DNA of 43,116 nucleotides from CAZCFB01 sp964511535 (GTDB taxonomy: Bacteria > Myxococcota_A > Polyangia > GCA-2747355 > CAZCFB01). Every line of letters starts with the position of its first letter. Positions within the stretch are counted from its first letter, which is position 1. The translations under genes were made by a program, and so were the position numbers. Where the stretch lies: positions 1-43,116 of the forward strand of contig CAZEFW010000073.1 in NCBI GenBank assembly GCA_964511535.1, read 5' to 3'. Below the pieces are notes generated by a model. It made no database searches, was not told where the DNA came from, and saw only the letters and a program-made list of their open reading frames with translations. This document shows positions 7,615 to 15,270 of the stretch, one piece after another.

Positions 7615-9138
7615 TCACGCCCTCGGCAGCGTGAAATAGAAGGTGGCGCCCTGGCCTGGCGAGGACTCCACCCAGATTTCCCCTCCGTGACGTTCGACGA
7701 TGCGCTGGCACAGGGCCAGCCCGATGCCGGTCCCGTCGTACTCCTTGCGTGTGTGCAGCCGCTGGAAGATCTGGAATATCTTCTCCTGGTGGTCCGCCTC
7801 GATGCCGATGCCGTCGTCCTTGACGCTGAAGAGCCATGACGCGCCATCCTCCGTGGCGTTTACCTGCACGTGGGACGGGCCCTGGCCGTTGAACTTGATG
7901 GCGTTGCCCACCAGGTTCTGAAAGACCTGCGTTACCTGAGCCTCGTCTCCGTGCACCTCTGGCATCGGCCCGGTTTCCACCACCACCCTGTTCTCCTCTG
8001 CGGCCACCTTCAGCATGTTCATGGCGGCGTCCAGCGCCCGGCCGCAGGGGAAGGTGGCGAATGACGTGCCCGCGCTGCCGACCCGCGAGAAGCGCAGGAG
8101 CGCGTCGATGAGCCCCTTCATCCGGGCCGCTCCGTCCACCGCGAACTCGAGGTATGTCCTGGTCTTCTGATCCAGCTCTCCCTCGAGGCGTCGCTCGATG
8201 AGCTGCAGGTAGCTGGTTACCATGCGCAGCGGCTCCTGCAGGTCATGGGAGGCCACCGAGGCGAACTGCTCCAGCTCCTTGTTCGACCGCGCCAGGTCCT
8301 GGTTGGCGGTGGCCAGCTCGCGGGTCTTCTCCTCCACTTCGTCCGTCAAGGCGGCCAGGTGAGCGCGATGCTGCGCCCTGCTGGTGTGGGCGATGAAGAC
8401 GACGATGATCACGGCCGCCAGCAGCTGCAGCGCCAGGCCCAGGATCAGCCAGTGAACCCGGGCGAGCTGTTTGTCCAGCTGCCTCCGCGTCCGCCCGTCG
8501 AGCATGGTCATGAACTTGTCGATGGGCTCCATGATCGCCTTCTTCGCCTGGTGGTATTTGCGCCCGTGCAGCAGCCTGAGGGCGAGCGCAGGATCCGGGG
8601 CGCGCTGGACGGTGTAGCGGCCCTGCGCGTCCCTGAACCGGCCCTCCATGGCGTGCATGGCCTCCACCTCCAGGCGGACCAGGGCGTTGGACCGCGTCTC
8701 GGCCAGGTCGAGCAAGGCGAGCTCCCTGGTCTCCATCCCGGCCTCGATCATCAGCCGCCGCAGCGGCATCTTCTCCCCGGGCTCCTTGCGGTTCGCCGCG
8801 TCAGCCGGGGTGAGGATCAGATCCCAGTAGATCTGGTGGTAGCGCATCGGCCGCGGCTTCGTACCGTTCCGGATGGCCAGCACCTGACTGAACTGGTCCT
8901 TGTAGAACCGGTCGCCGGTGGCCGCGTATGTCCGCACCATCCGGGTCAGGTCGTCCGAGGTGTGTCGCAGGCGATCCGCCAGCAGATGAGATTGGTGGCG
9001 GCTCCGGGTTACCTCCTCCAGCCCTCGCAGCAGGGGGTACCCCATCAGCAAGGAGCCAGAGATGGAGACCAGCAGCGCCAACAGCAGCACCAGGGCGACC
9101 ACCAGGCGCCGCTGGCCACGAAGAACCGAGCCCGACAT
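7615..9138 (-). CDS. Membrane sensor histidine kinase
   Basis: 507 aa. Transmembrane helices near residues 12-34 and 229-250 enclose a sensor region of about 195 residues with RMVRTYAATGDRFYKDQF and RPMRYHQIYWDLI, a pattern seen in several bacterial kinases and cyclases but with no ligand I can name. A coiled coil (about 255-292) leads to HisKA with ASHDLQEPLRM, phospho-acceptor His298. HATPase_c follows with NLVGNAIKF (N box), KDDGIGI (G1) and GTGIGLALC (G2). The start MSGSVLRG is chosen because the frame upstream runs into the G-rich repeat and encodes only Arg/Ser/Pro repeats. No response regulator lies next to it, so it is an orphan kinase. Confidence 0.85.
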   Translation of the reverse strand: MSGSVLRGQRRLVVALVLLLALLVSISGSLLMGYPLLRGLEEVTRSRHQSHLLADRLRHTSDDLTRMVRTYAATGDRFYKDQFSQVLAIRNGTKPRPMRYHQIYWDLILTPADAANRKEPGEKMPLRRLMIEAGMETRELALLDLAETRSNALVRLEVEAMHAMEGRFRDAQGRYTVQRAPDPALALRLLHGRKYHQAKKAIMEPIDKFMTMLDGRTRRQLDKQLARVHWLILGLALQLLAAVIIVVFIAHTSRAQHRAHLAALTDEVEEKTRELATANQDLARSNKELEQFASVASHDLQEPLRMVTSYLQLIERRLEGELDQKTRTYLEFAVDGAARMKGLIDALLRFSRVGSAGTSFATFPCGRALDAAMNMLKVAAEENRVVVETGPMPEVHGDEAQVTQVFQNLVGNAIKFNGQGPSHVQVNATEDGASWLFSVKDDGIGIEADHQEKIFQIFQRLHTRKEYDGTGIGLALCQRIVERHGGEIWVESSPGQGATFYFTLPRA

Positions 9139-9191
9139 GATTCGCCTAGCATATAGGAAATCCCGGGCTGGTTTCAATGGGGAATGGGAAC

Positions 9192-9292
9192 GGTGGCGGG
9201 AGCGGGAGCGGGAATGGGGTCGGGGGCGGGAGCGGGAGCGGGAGCGGAGGCGGGAGCGGGAGCGGGGGCGGGGGCGGGAGCGGGGGCGGGGA
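9192..9292. repeat. GGGAGC/GGGGGC hexamer low-complexity tract
   Basis: About 100 bp of degenerate hexamers (GGGAGC, GGGGGC, GGAGGC) with the G-rich strand on plus, lying between the end of the secreted kinase-like gene (9306) and the start of the histidine kinase (9138). Runs of three or more G spaced by three bases could form G-quadruplexes. Open frames here encode only Gly-Ser or Arg-Ser repeats and are not genes. Confidence 0.85.
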
Positions 9293-9305
9293 GAAGCAGG
9301 GGCGA

Positions 9306-10706
9306 CTACTTCCACTCGGGGCGGCCGCTGGCCACGGTGAGGGTGTGCTGGATGCGGCCCCAGGCCCAGTTGGCCTCGTGCTGGCCCAGCGACGGCACGG
9401 CCAGCCGCATGAACTTGCCCTTGTCCAGGCCCTTGAGCCGGTTGATCAGCTTGCGCTCGAAGCGCAGCGGCAGCACGTCGTCGGACAGGTACTTCTTGTG
9501 GGTGTAGCTCGAGGCGTTGTCGATGAGCATCAGGCGCTTGCCAGTGCCCGGGGTGTTGACGCCCACCGGGAACTTCACGGCGTCCTTGTGCGCCACCAGG
9601 ATATTGCCCTTGTTGCCGCCCATCAGGCTGGTGGGGGTGTGCTCCACCGAGCTCATGATCCAGGCCATGGTGCGGATGGTGTCCATCTGGCGGGTGCCCT
9701 GGGGTGACCCCTCGAACTGCTTGAACTCGCCCCGGGTGGTGCGCCAGCTGCTGCCGATGGCCTTGCTGCCGGGCATGAAGAACTGCAGGCTGCCCATCAC
9801 CTTGCCCGCGCCGGGCAGGTTGATGATGGAGCCGGCGGTTGGGGGCACCAGGTCCATGCCGAGCATGCGGTCCAGCTTGTAGGCGAACACCTCGCGCGAC
9901 ATGAAGGAGTAGGCGCCGCCGCGGCCGTTGAGGTTGTCGGTGAAGCGGAGCCAGTTCTTGCCGTGGGACGGGCCGGTGGGCTTGAACACCGCCTTGACCT
10001 CCTGGCCGTACACCTTGTTCTTGAAGGTCACCAGGTAAGTGGCGAAGGCGTGGCTGTTGTCGGTGTCCAGCTTCTTGACGCTCTTGATGGCGCCGCGCTT
10101 GAGCACCGACTCGATGCGGGACCGATCGTCCCTGTGCTTGCTCAGATCGAGGGTCCTCCGCCCGCCGCCCAGCTCCTTGTCGCGCTGGCCGATGGACTTG
10201 ACCGCGTTGACCGTGGCCGGGATGGTCTTGTTGCCGCCCTTGGTCATGGCCGCGTAGAGGGCCGCGAAGGAGTTGCGGTCTCCCATCTCGGCCAGCTTGT
10301 TCACCGCCGCGGACATGAGGGTGTCGCTGGAGGTCACCTGGGTCAGGGTGTTGAGCGCCACCACCTGCTGCTGCCTGGTGTTCAGCCCGGTCACCACCTT
10401 GTTCAGCTTCCCCTCGTCGAACCCGTGGGGCTTCGCGCCGCCCTTGTGGTTCACGGCGTGCAACAGCTCGCCGTCGTTGCCGTAGGCGTTCTTGAACTGG
10501 CGCTTGACCAGCAAGGCAGCCGCGTACTTGCGATGATGACGGGGCAGCTTGTTCAGGGGGTTGTTGCGGTGCAGGCGCGCCGCGTGAGCGCCGGGCCCAT
10601 TCCCCGGGGGCATTGCCCGGGCTTCAAAGGGGGCGGTGAGCAGCAGGCAGCAAAGCAGGGTGAACAGGAGGGCCGATTTCAGGGTCTTTTTGATTGTCGT
10701 TTCCAT
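9306..10706 (-). CDS. Secreted protein with a kinase-like (PI3K/PI4K- or FAM20-like) fold, function unknown
   Basis: 466 aa. Residues 1-31 are a Sec signal peptide (METTIKKTLK, hydrophobic core, EARA-M). Residues about 40-190 are helical and Lys-rich with no family I recognise. From about 225 the order of motifs suggests an atypical kinase: a strand with VKAVFKPTG (Lys242, candidate ATP-binding Lys), SREVFAYKLDRMLGMDLVPPT, GSLQFFMPG, then a loop NKGNILV (Asn365, Asn368) and LMLIDNASSY (Asp396, candidate metal ligand). The Asp-Arg-His of the usual catalytic loop is missing; that position reads SVEHTPTSLMGG. It may be a divergent extracellular kinase or a pseudokinase. The start is chosen for the signal peptide. 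Confidence 0.55.
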   Translation of the reverse strand: METTIKKTLKSALLFTLLCCLLLTAPFEARAMPPGNGPGAHAARLHRNNPLNKLPRHHRKYAAALLVKRQFKNAYGNDGELLHAVNHKGGAKPHGFDEGKLNKVVTGLNTRQQQVVALNTLTQVTSSDTLMSAAVNKLAEMGDRNSFAALYAAMTKGGNKTIPATVNAVKSIGQRDKELGGGRRTLDLSKHRDDRSRIESVLKRGAIKSVKKLDTDNSHAFATYLVTFKNKVYGQEVKAVFKPTGPSHGKNWLRFTDNLNGRGGAYSFMSREVFAYKLDRMLGMDLVPPTAGSIINLPGAGKVMGSLQFFMPGSKAIGSSWRTTRGEFKQFEGSPQGTRQMDTIRTMAWIMSSVEHTPTSLMGGNKGNILVAHKDAVKFPVGVNTPGTGKRLMLIDNASSYTHKKYLSDDVLPLRFERKLINRLKGLDKGKFMRLAVPSLGQHEANWAWGRIQHTLTVASGRPEWK

Positions 10707-10960
10707 GGCCGAAAGAAATTGCAGGGGGCGTGCCACCTCCCCCATCAAGCCGCATCATTTCGATTTTAAACAGCAATTCGCAATTCTCCCCATTTCACGA
10801 ACCTGGCAATTGGAGAATCCAATGACGGCCGGATCCTGCCCAAAGATGGGGCCCGCAGCCCCCGATCCGCTTCGGGCTGGACGATTCTCGTAGCCAGCGG
10901 GCCGCCCGGGGATCCGCCTCAACCCTTGCGGCGCTGCGCCGGTCTGCATAGCCTTGCCCC
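10707..10960. other. Divergent intergenic region
   Basis: About 250 bp between the secreted kinase-like gene (minus) and the esterase lipoprotein gene (plus). It contains an inverted repeat ATTCTCC (10783-10789) and GGAGAAT (10812-10818) separated by 22 bp, which might be an operator shared by both genes, and a more AT-rich stretch around 10755-10800. No gene is supported here. Confidence 0.35.
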
Positions 10961-11956
10961 ATGAAGAAGCTTCACTGCCTGGTGATATTGACCCTGCTCT
11001 TCACGGCGGCGTGTGGCGACGACGACGGGGCACTACCCGCAGATGGCGGCCTCGTCGCTGACGCCCTGGTGGACGGCGGGCCCGCTGCCCGGGAGGGGGG
11101 CATCGTGGATCAGGGCCCGGACAGCGCAGCCACGAGCGCCTCGACGGGCTGCGGCAAGGCGCCGGCTCACAAGCTTGGCGGCGTTCAGGTGAGCCGCAGC
11201 TTCAGCAAGGCGGCCGGCGGAGCGCGTGGGTTCTTCCTCTCGCTGCCCAAAAATTACGACCGCAACAAGCCCCACAGGGTCATCTTCGCCTACGCGGGGA
11301 CCAACTGGCTGGGCAAACAGATCCGCGGCTACTTCAAGTTCGAGAGCGGCGACCAGGGGCAGGAGATCTATGTCTACCCCGACCTCAAGTGGCGCGACTT
11401 CACCGGCTGGGGCAACCTCGGCGGCTGGCTCCTGGGGCCCCACGCCACCCCGGCCCACGGCGACGAGGACATCGTCTTCACCCGGGAGCTGCTTGATCTG
11501 CTGGAGGCCAGCTACTGCGTGGACCGACAGCGCGTGTTCGCCACCGGGCACAGCTGGGGCGGCGACATGGCCGCGGTGGTGGCCTGCTTCCTCGGCGACC
11601 GCTTCCGCGCCAGCGCCCCGGCGGCAGCCAACCGCCCCTACTGGTTCGAGCCCAAGTCCGGCCCCGTGGGCTGCAAGGGCAGCGCGGCAGTGTGGACCTT
11701 CTTCGGCCAGAACGAGACCCACTTCAAGCAGCAGGCCTACTCCGGCCAGTTCGGCGAGCAGCAGGTGACGTTCTGGAAGAAGAAGCACGGCTGCAAGGCC
11801 GGCATCGCTGACCTGACCATGGGCGCCAAGGGCGAGTGTGTCGCCTACAAGGGGTGCACGGAGCAGACCCGCTACTGCTTCTATGAAAAATCCGCGGGGC
11901 ACCAGGTCCCCTCATACTTCAGCGCCTCGGTGCTGAGCTGGTTTCGGGCTCTCTGA
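10961..11956 (+). CDS. Secreted alpha/beta-hydrolase lipoprotein (PHB depolymerase / feruloyl esterase-like)
   Basis: 331 aa. The signal peptide ends at LFTAAC, followed by GDDDG and an Asp/Gly-rich linker to about residue 60. The catalytic domain shows RGFFLSLPKNYDRNKPHRVIFAYAG, the oxyanion-hole side, then ATGHSWGGDMA with nucleophile Ser198, and a late AGHQVPSYF with catalytic His314. This is the layout of the LpqC/PHB-depolymerase esterase family that hydrolyses polyhydroxybutyrate or aromatic esters outside the cell. An acid residue is expected before the His but I cannot assign it surely. Several Cys suggest disulfides. The kinase gene follows after only three bases, so the two are likely co-transcribed. 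Confidence 0.75.
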   Translation: MKKLHCLVILTLLFTAACGDDDGALPADGGLVADALVDGGPAAREGGIVDQGPDSAATSASTGCGKAPAHKLGGVQVSRSFSKAAGGARGFFLSLPKNYDRNKPHRVIFAYAGTNWLGKQIRGYFKFESGDQGQEIYVYPDLKWRDFTGWGNLGGWLLGPHATPAHGDEDIVFTRELLDLLEASYCVDRQRVFATGHSWGGDMAAVVACFLGDRFRASAPAAANRPYWFEPKSGPVGCKGSAAVWTFFGQNETHFKQQAYSGQFGEQQVTFWKKKHGCKAGIADLTMGAKGECVAYKGCTEQTRYCFYEKSAGHQVPSYFSASVLSWFRAL

Positions 11957-11959
11957 CCC

Positions 11960-13519
11960 ATGGACGCCACCACCGCGCAGCGTCTACAGCCGCGCCCGGC
12001 GGGCGGCGACACCGGAGCGTCAGGCTCGCGAAGATCAGACGAGGAGCGCGCCTTCTTGCAGCAGCGCATCGGCCTGTTCGGGCTGGTGGGAGGTTCCCTC
12101 AGCATCGCCTTCTACCTGCTGGTAAACGGCCTGCGCGCGGTGGGCCAGGACCGGGGCGTCATGGCGGGCCTGCTGGATCTGAGCAACCTCTCCACCCTGG
12201 CGGTGGCCTTCGTATTGCTCCTGATGTGGCTCGCCACCCGGGGCGGTGCGCGCTCATGGCGCGTGCTGCGCGGGGTGGAGGTGGTGGGGCTGCTGCTGGT
12301 GGCCGCGGGCTGCGGCGTCCACGGCTGGGGGGGCCAGGACGGCGGCGCCCTGCGCTACAACGCCGTGCTCGCCCTGACCAACATCCTCATCTTCAGGGCC
12401 ATCCTGATCCCGAGCCGGGTAGGCCGCACGCTCTGGTTGGGCGGGCTGATGGCCCTGCCCGTGGTGGGGCCCGCCTGGGGGTTCTGGGTCACCGGGAGCG
12501 TGCCCGCGGCGGTGTCCAACGTGGTGCTCGATCTTTCGCTGTTCAGCGCCTGGGGCTTCGTGGCCGTGACCATCTCCATGGTGGTCACCCATGTGGTCTA
12601 CGGGCTGCGCCAGAGCGTGCGCGAGGCCCGGCGCCTGGGCCAGTACCGGCTCGAAGAGCTCATCGGCAGCGGCGGCATGGGGGAGGTCTACCGGGCGAGC
12701 CACGCCATGGTGCGGCGCCCCACCGCCGTCAAGCTGCTGCGTCCCGACTGCACCAGCGCGGAGGGCATGGCCCGGTTCGAGACGGAGGTCCAGCTCACCA
12801 GCCAGCTGACCCACCCCAACACGGTGGCCATCTTCGACTACGGGCGCACCCCCGAGGGGATCTTCTATTACGCCATGGAGTACCTGGCCGGCCTGACCTT
12901 GCAAGAGCTGGTCATGCAGCACGGCCCGCTGCCTCCGGGCCGCGCCATCCATATCATTCGCCAGATGTGCGGCTCGCTCGGCGAGGCCCACGCGGCGGGG
13001 CTGGTGCACCGGGACGTCAAGGCGGCCAACGTCATCCTCGGCACCAGCGGCTGGGAGGCGGACAGGGCCAAGGTGCTCGACTTCGGCCTGGTGCAGCAGG
13101 CGGGACAGCAGGCGGACGCGGCGATGCCTGCCGGCCAGGTCACCGGCACGCCGGCCTACATGGCGCCGGAGGTTGTCCGCGCGCCCGGGCAGGTCGACGC
13201 GCGCACGGATCTGTACGCTGTGGGCGCCCTGGGCTACCTGCTGCTGTGCGGCCGCATGCCCTTTTTGGCCCGGCAGGACGAGGACATGCTCATGGCTCAC
13301 CTGCGGCAGGAGCCGGAGCCTCCCTCATGCCACGCCCCCGGACCCCTGTCAGCGGACCTCGACCGGGTCATCCTGGACTGCCTGGGAAAGGAGCCCGAAC
13401 AGCGCCCGGCCAGCGCATGGGCACTCGCCGCGGCCCTGAGCGCCTGCGAGGAAGCGGGCAGCTGGACACAGGACGACGCCGCAGCGTGGTGGCAGGCGCG
13501 CGAGCGCCTCCAGAGCTGA
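11960..13519 (+). CDS. Ser/Thr protein kinase with N-terminal six-helix membrane domain
   Basis: 519 aa. Unlike PknB, which has its kinase first, this protein begins with about six hydrophobic helices (residues about 35-220) and ends with a Hanks-type kinase domain (about 230-510). Kinase marks: IGSGGMGEVYRASH (P-loop), TAVKLL (Lys258), HRDVKAANV (Asp352 in the catalytic loop), LDFGLV (Asp374) and a GTPAYMAPEV activation-segment end. All catalytic residues are present, so it should be active. The membrane part probably senses something in or across the inner membrane. It is translationally close to the esterase gene upstream. Such kinases are abundant in Myxococcota. Confidence 0.9.
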   Translation: MDATTAQRLQPRPAGGDTGASGSRRSDEERAFLQQRIGLFGLVGGSLSIAFYLLVNGLRAVGQDRGVMAGLLDLSNLSTLAVAFVLLLMWLATRGGARSWRVLRGVEVVGLLLVAAGCGVHGWGGQDGGALRYNAVLALTNILIFRAILIPSRVGRTLWLGGLMALPVVGPAWGFWVTGSVPAAVSNVVLDLSLFSAWGFVAVTISMVVTHVVYGLRQSVREARRLGQYRLEELIGSGGMGEVYRASHAMVRRPTAVKLLRPDCTSAEGMARFETEVQLTSQLTHPNTVAIFDYGRTPEGIFYYAMEYLAGLTLQELVMQHGPLPPGRAIHIIRQMCGSLGEAHAAGLVHRDVKAANVILGTSGWEADRAKVLDFGLVQQAGQQADAAMPAGQVTGTPAYMAPEVVRAPGQVDARTDLYAVGALGYLLLCGRMPFLARQDEDMLMAHLRQEPEPPSCHAPGPLSADLDRVILDCLGKEPEQRPASAWALAAALSACEEAGSWTQDDAAAWWQARERLQS

Positions 13520-13575
13520 ACCCTCCGGCCACGCGGCAGGGCGCGACAGGCAACTCACGCGGATCAGGCCCGGCC

Positions 13576-13591
13576 TGGCACGACCCTTGCT
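13576..13591 (+). promoter_or_regulatory. Sigma54 -24/-12 promoter of the multihaem cytochrome gene
   Basis: TGGCAC-GACCC-TTGCT matches the sigma54 consensus TGGCAC-N5-TTGCW at every defined base. It lies in the gap between two genes, with the -12 GC at 13589-13590, so transcription should start near 13602 and the leader before the ATG at 13629 is about 27 bases. Only one other exact match was found in the window, upstream of the molybdoenzyme operon. Confidence 0.85.
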
Positions 13592-13628
13592 CGTAATCCC
13601 TGGTCACCCAAAAAAAGGAAGAGGGATC

Positions 13629-15080
13629 ATGCCCATCGCGAGACGCTTGTTGGACCTCCTGCCCCTGCTCTGGGGCAACTGGATCTCCATGGCAGGGACC
13701 ACCCTCGCCACGGTGGCGGGGAACGCCTTCCTCATCGTCTTCGTGGTCGACCTGGTCACGGCCGGCGCCAACCAGTACGTGCTCACCGCGGCCTACCTCG
13801 GCATGCCGCCGATGTTCATCGCCGGGCTGGCGCTCATCGCGCTCGGGGTCTGGCGCGCGCGACGCGGCGGCGAGCGCCAGGAGGACCAGCCGTTGACCCA
13901 GGCGGTGAACCTGGTGATGAAGAACCCCAGCGCTCGCCGGCGGATTACCTTTGTCATCTTCGCCACCCTCGCCAACATCACGCTGGTCTCCGTGGCCGCC
14001 TACAAGGGGATCACCTACATGAACACCACGGAGTTTTGCGGAGAGTTGTGTCACTCGGTCATGAAGCCCGAGCATGTCGCCTACAGCCGCTCGCCCCACG
14101 CCCGAGTGCCGTGCGTGGACTGTCACATCGGCGAGGGCGCGGACTGGTTCGCTCGCTCCAAGCTGTCCGGCCTGCGGCAGGTCTGGGCCACGGCCACCGG
14201 CAGCTTCGCCCGCCCGGTCCCCGCCCCGGTCAAGCACCTGCGCCCGGCGCGGGAGACCTGCGAGAAGTGCCACTGGCCGCAGAAGTTCCACGGCGAGCGC
14301 CTGCTGGTGCGCCACCAGTTCGCCAGCGACGAGAAGAACACCCGCACCACCAACGTTGTGAGGCTCAGCGTCGGCGGCGAGAACAAGCGCACGGGCAAGT
14401 ACGAGGGCATCCACTGGCACGTGGCCCCCGACGTGCGCATCGAGTACGAGGCGCTGGACCCGGGCCGCAAGTTGATCGGCAAGGTCACCATGACCGTGGC
14501 CGGAAAGACCACCACCTACGACGCGCCCAAGGAGAAGCGCGGCGGCCGGGTGCACGAGCGCCGGGTGATGGACTGCGTGGACTGCCACAACCGGCCGACT
14601 CACATCTACGACCCGTCTGCAGCCGTGGCCATGGACCAGGCCCTGGCCCACGGCAAACTTGACCGCAAGCTCCCCTTCATCCGCAAGGAGGGGGAGAAGC
14701 TGCTCAAGCTGAATCTGCCGGACTCCGCCGAGGCCGAGGCCCGGTTCACCAAGGCGCTGCTGGACTTCTACAAGGGCAAGGCGCCGGAGGTGTTTCGGGA
14801 CAAAAAGGCCAGCATCGAGCGCGCAGCCAGGGAGCTGGCAGCCATATACCAGCGGAACATATTCCCCGAGATGAAGATCACCTGGGGCACCTACCCCAGC
14901 CACCTGGGCCACCGGCTGACCACCGAGGGGTGCTTCCGCTGCCACGACGACGAGCACGCCGTGAAGGGCGATGAGGACAAGGTCATCCGCCAGGACTGCG
15001 ACATCTGCCACGAGGTGATGGCCGAGGAGGAGGAGAAGCCCGAAATCCCGGATGCGCTGATGGCCCTGGGCGAGATGTAG
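13629..15080 (+). CDS. NapC/NirT-type membrane multihaem c-type cytochrome
   Basis: 483 aa. Two or three hydrophobic helices (about residues 10-45, 55-75 and 100-125) anchor a periplasmic part. Haem sites: one CxxxCH (FCGELCHSVMKPE, Cys137) followed by CxxCH at Cys162, Cys211, Cys316, Cys435 and Cys457, six in all. FCG-x-x-CH-x-VM-x-PE followed by SPHARVPCVDCHIG is typical of NapC/NirT-like quinol dehydrogenases of deltaproteobacteria, which pass electrons from menaquinol to periplasmic reductases. The first site has three rather than two residues between its Cys, as is usual for this subgroup. An AGGAAGAGGG sequence precedes the start. The exact sigma54 promoter links it to the molybdoenzyme operon, which lacks a membrane subunit. 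Confidence 0.88.
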   Translation: MPIARRLLDLLPLLWGNWISMAGTTLATVAGNAFLIVFVVDLVTAGANQYVLTAAYLGMPPMFIAGLALIALGVWRARRGGERQEDQPLTQAVNLVMKNPSARRRITFVIFATLANITLVSVAAYKGITYMNTTEFCGELCHSVMKPEHVAYSRSPHARVPCVDCHIGEGADWFARSKLSGLRQVWATATGSFARPVPAPVKHLRPARETCEKCHWPQKFHGERLLVRHQFASDEKNTRTTNVVRLSVGGENKRTGKYEGIHWHVAPDVRIEYEALDPGRKLIGKVTMTVAGKTTTYDAPKEKRGGRVHERRVMDCVDCHNRPTHIYDPSAAVAMDQALAHGKLDRKLPFIRKEGEKLLKLNLPDSAEAEARFTKALLDFYKGKAPEVFRDKKASIERAARELAAIYQRNIFPEMKITWGTYPSHLGHRLTTEGCFRCHDDEHAVKGDEDKVIRQDCDICHEVMAEEEEKPEIPDALMALGEM

Positions 15081-15104
15081 ATCGCCCGTCTAGGCGCTAC
15101 TGCA

Positions 15105-15148
15105 CGGTAACGTCGGATCTCCCCGCGTCACGGCGGGGTGTTACCGAT
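15105..15148. promoter_or_regulatory. Nested inverted repeats: GGTAACG...GTTACCGAT around a CCCCGC/GCGGGG hairpin
   Basis: CGGTAAC (15105-15111) pairs with GTTACCG (15140-15146). Between them CCCCGC-GTCACG-GCGGGG (15121-15138) is a perfect stem-loop. It sits just after the cytochrome stop and about 125 bp before the PhnD-like gene. The inner hairpin lacks a T-tract, so it is a poor intrinsic terminator. The outer repeat resembles one upstream of the molybdoenzyme operon (24328-24369) in sequence and spacing, and may be an activator site. Confidence 0.45.
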
Positions 15149-15270
15149 AAGCCACGCGTGAGCCCGCCGCGCCTGGCTCTGCAGGGCAGTCCAGCCCCGG
15201 CCCTCCAGGGACTCTTCAACCCTGCGGCGCCCCTGGTTGCGACGTGTGCGCGGCGGGAATAGGAGCTAAG

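Noticed and set aside
9062..9507. Open frames through the G-rich tract giving Gly-Ser or Arg-Glu repeats
   Set aside because: Pure consequence of hexamer repeats; no start signals, no domain.
10720..10735. TGGCAC-GCCCC-CTGCA on the minus strand, a one-mismatch sigma54 site before the secreted kinase-like gene
   Set aside because: Transcription would start only about three bases before the chosen ATG at 10706, leaving no leader or ribosome site; the C at the -12 T position also weakens it. Treated as chance.
15121..15138. CCCCGC-GTCACG-GCGGGG as an intrinsic terminator
   Set aside because: No T-tract follows on either strand; kept only as part of a nested inverted repeat.
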